Shown here: piece by piece, positions 63,982-64,000 of the stretch
Layout of the letters: each line of letters starts with the position of its first letter
Numbering within the stretch: the stretch's first letter is position 1
Assembly: GCA_023394415.1 (NCBI GenBank)
Contig: JAEXAR010000001.1
Span: 138,779 to 202,778 of the forward strand
Source of the DNA: Bacteroidota bacterium
GTDB lineage: Bacteria > Bacteroidota > Bacteroidia > Flavobacteriales > Weeksellaceae
Length of the DNA: 64,000 nt
Direction of reading: 5' to 3'
Notes under the pieces: model-generated
Told to the model about the DNA's origin: nothing
Database searches by the model: none
The model's input: the letters and a program-made list of their open reading frames with translations, nothing else
Made by a program: the position numbers and the translations under genes

Positions 63982-64000
63982 TTTAGTTGTCGGTTTTTGG

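Overview
The window is an AT-rich chromosomal segment of a Bacteroidota bacterium, most likely a flavobacterium of the Chryseobacterium / Weeksellaceae type. The evidence is: T9SS C-terminal sorting domains, a PUR-family DUF3276 gene, the bacillithiol gene bshB1, an ExbB-ExbD-ExbD-TonB cluster, a long NusB, almost no Shine-Dalgarno sequences, and repeated matches to the flavobacterial promoter (TTG, about 19 nt, then TAnnTTTG). Nearly all of it is ordinary core genome. I see no phage, CRISPR array, defence island or rRNA operon.

Layout. 1-7.6 kb: dCMP deaminase (5' end cut by the window), XerD, a NUDIX hydrolase, then two minus-strand operons (serine hydrolase / Ig-like lipoprotein / haem-binding protein, and CCDC81-HU protein / thioesterase / 2-hydroxyacid dehydrogenase). 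7.7-11.8 kb: a T9SS-secreted protein followed in frame by a second, orphan sorting domain, and a TonB-dependent receptor under a TPP riboswitch (probable thiamine uptake). 11.9-16.1 kb: aconitase, then an IS1595-family element inserted directly in front of a glycosyltransferase. 16.2-25.4 kb: rocD, accBC, rpmF-yceD, pdxA, ribE, a histidine kinase, trmN6, ftsE-like and rpmH. 25.7-35 kb: NrnA-like phosphoesterase, small envelope proteins, two frameshifted genes (DUF1304 and a rhodanese lipoprotein), an orphan exbD, dsbD and tilS. 35-44.8 kb: OmpA lipoprotein, O-methyltransferase, NlpC/P60 peptidase, then a six-gene glycan operon (three GT-type enzymes, a Stealth phosphotransferase, a GT4 and the Kdo transferase WaaA) and one opposing GT2. 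44.9-54.7 kb: leuS, the ExbB/ExbD/ExbD/TonB/PstS-like/TPR cluster, bshB1 and tRNA-His. 54.9-64 kb: DUF3276, an MsbA-like ABC exporter, nusB-DUF1573-yajC, an AspT/YidE-type transporter, a decayed chimeric locus, an SDR enzyme and aspS.

How the genes work together. Envelope energetics and uptake (TonB cluster, TPP-controlled receptor, OmpA), LPS/glycan assembly (glycan operon, WaaA, MsbA-like exporter) and central metabolism or translation (aconitase, ACC, RocD, PdxA, RibE, LeuS, AspS, TilS, TrmN6, L32, L34) dominate. The less ordinary signals are genome-decay events: an orphan T9SS domain read in frame after a stop codon, a poly-A-joined TPR/T9SS chimera, two single-base homopolymer frameshifts only 3 kb apart, and an IS that replaced the leader of a glycosyltransferase gene. 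I did not find a clearly new multi-gene system.
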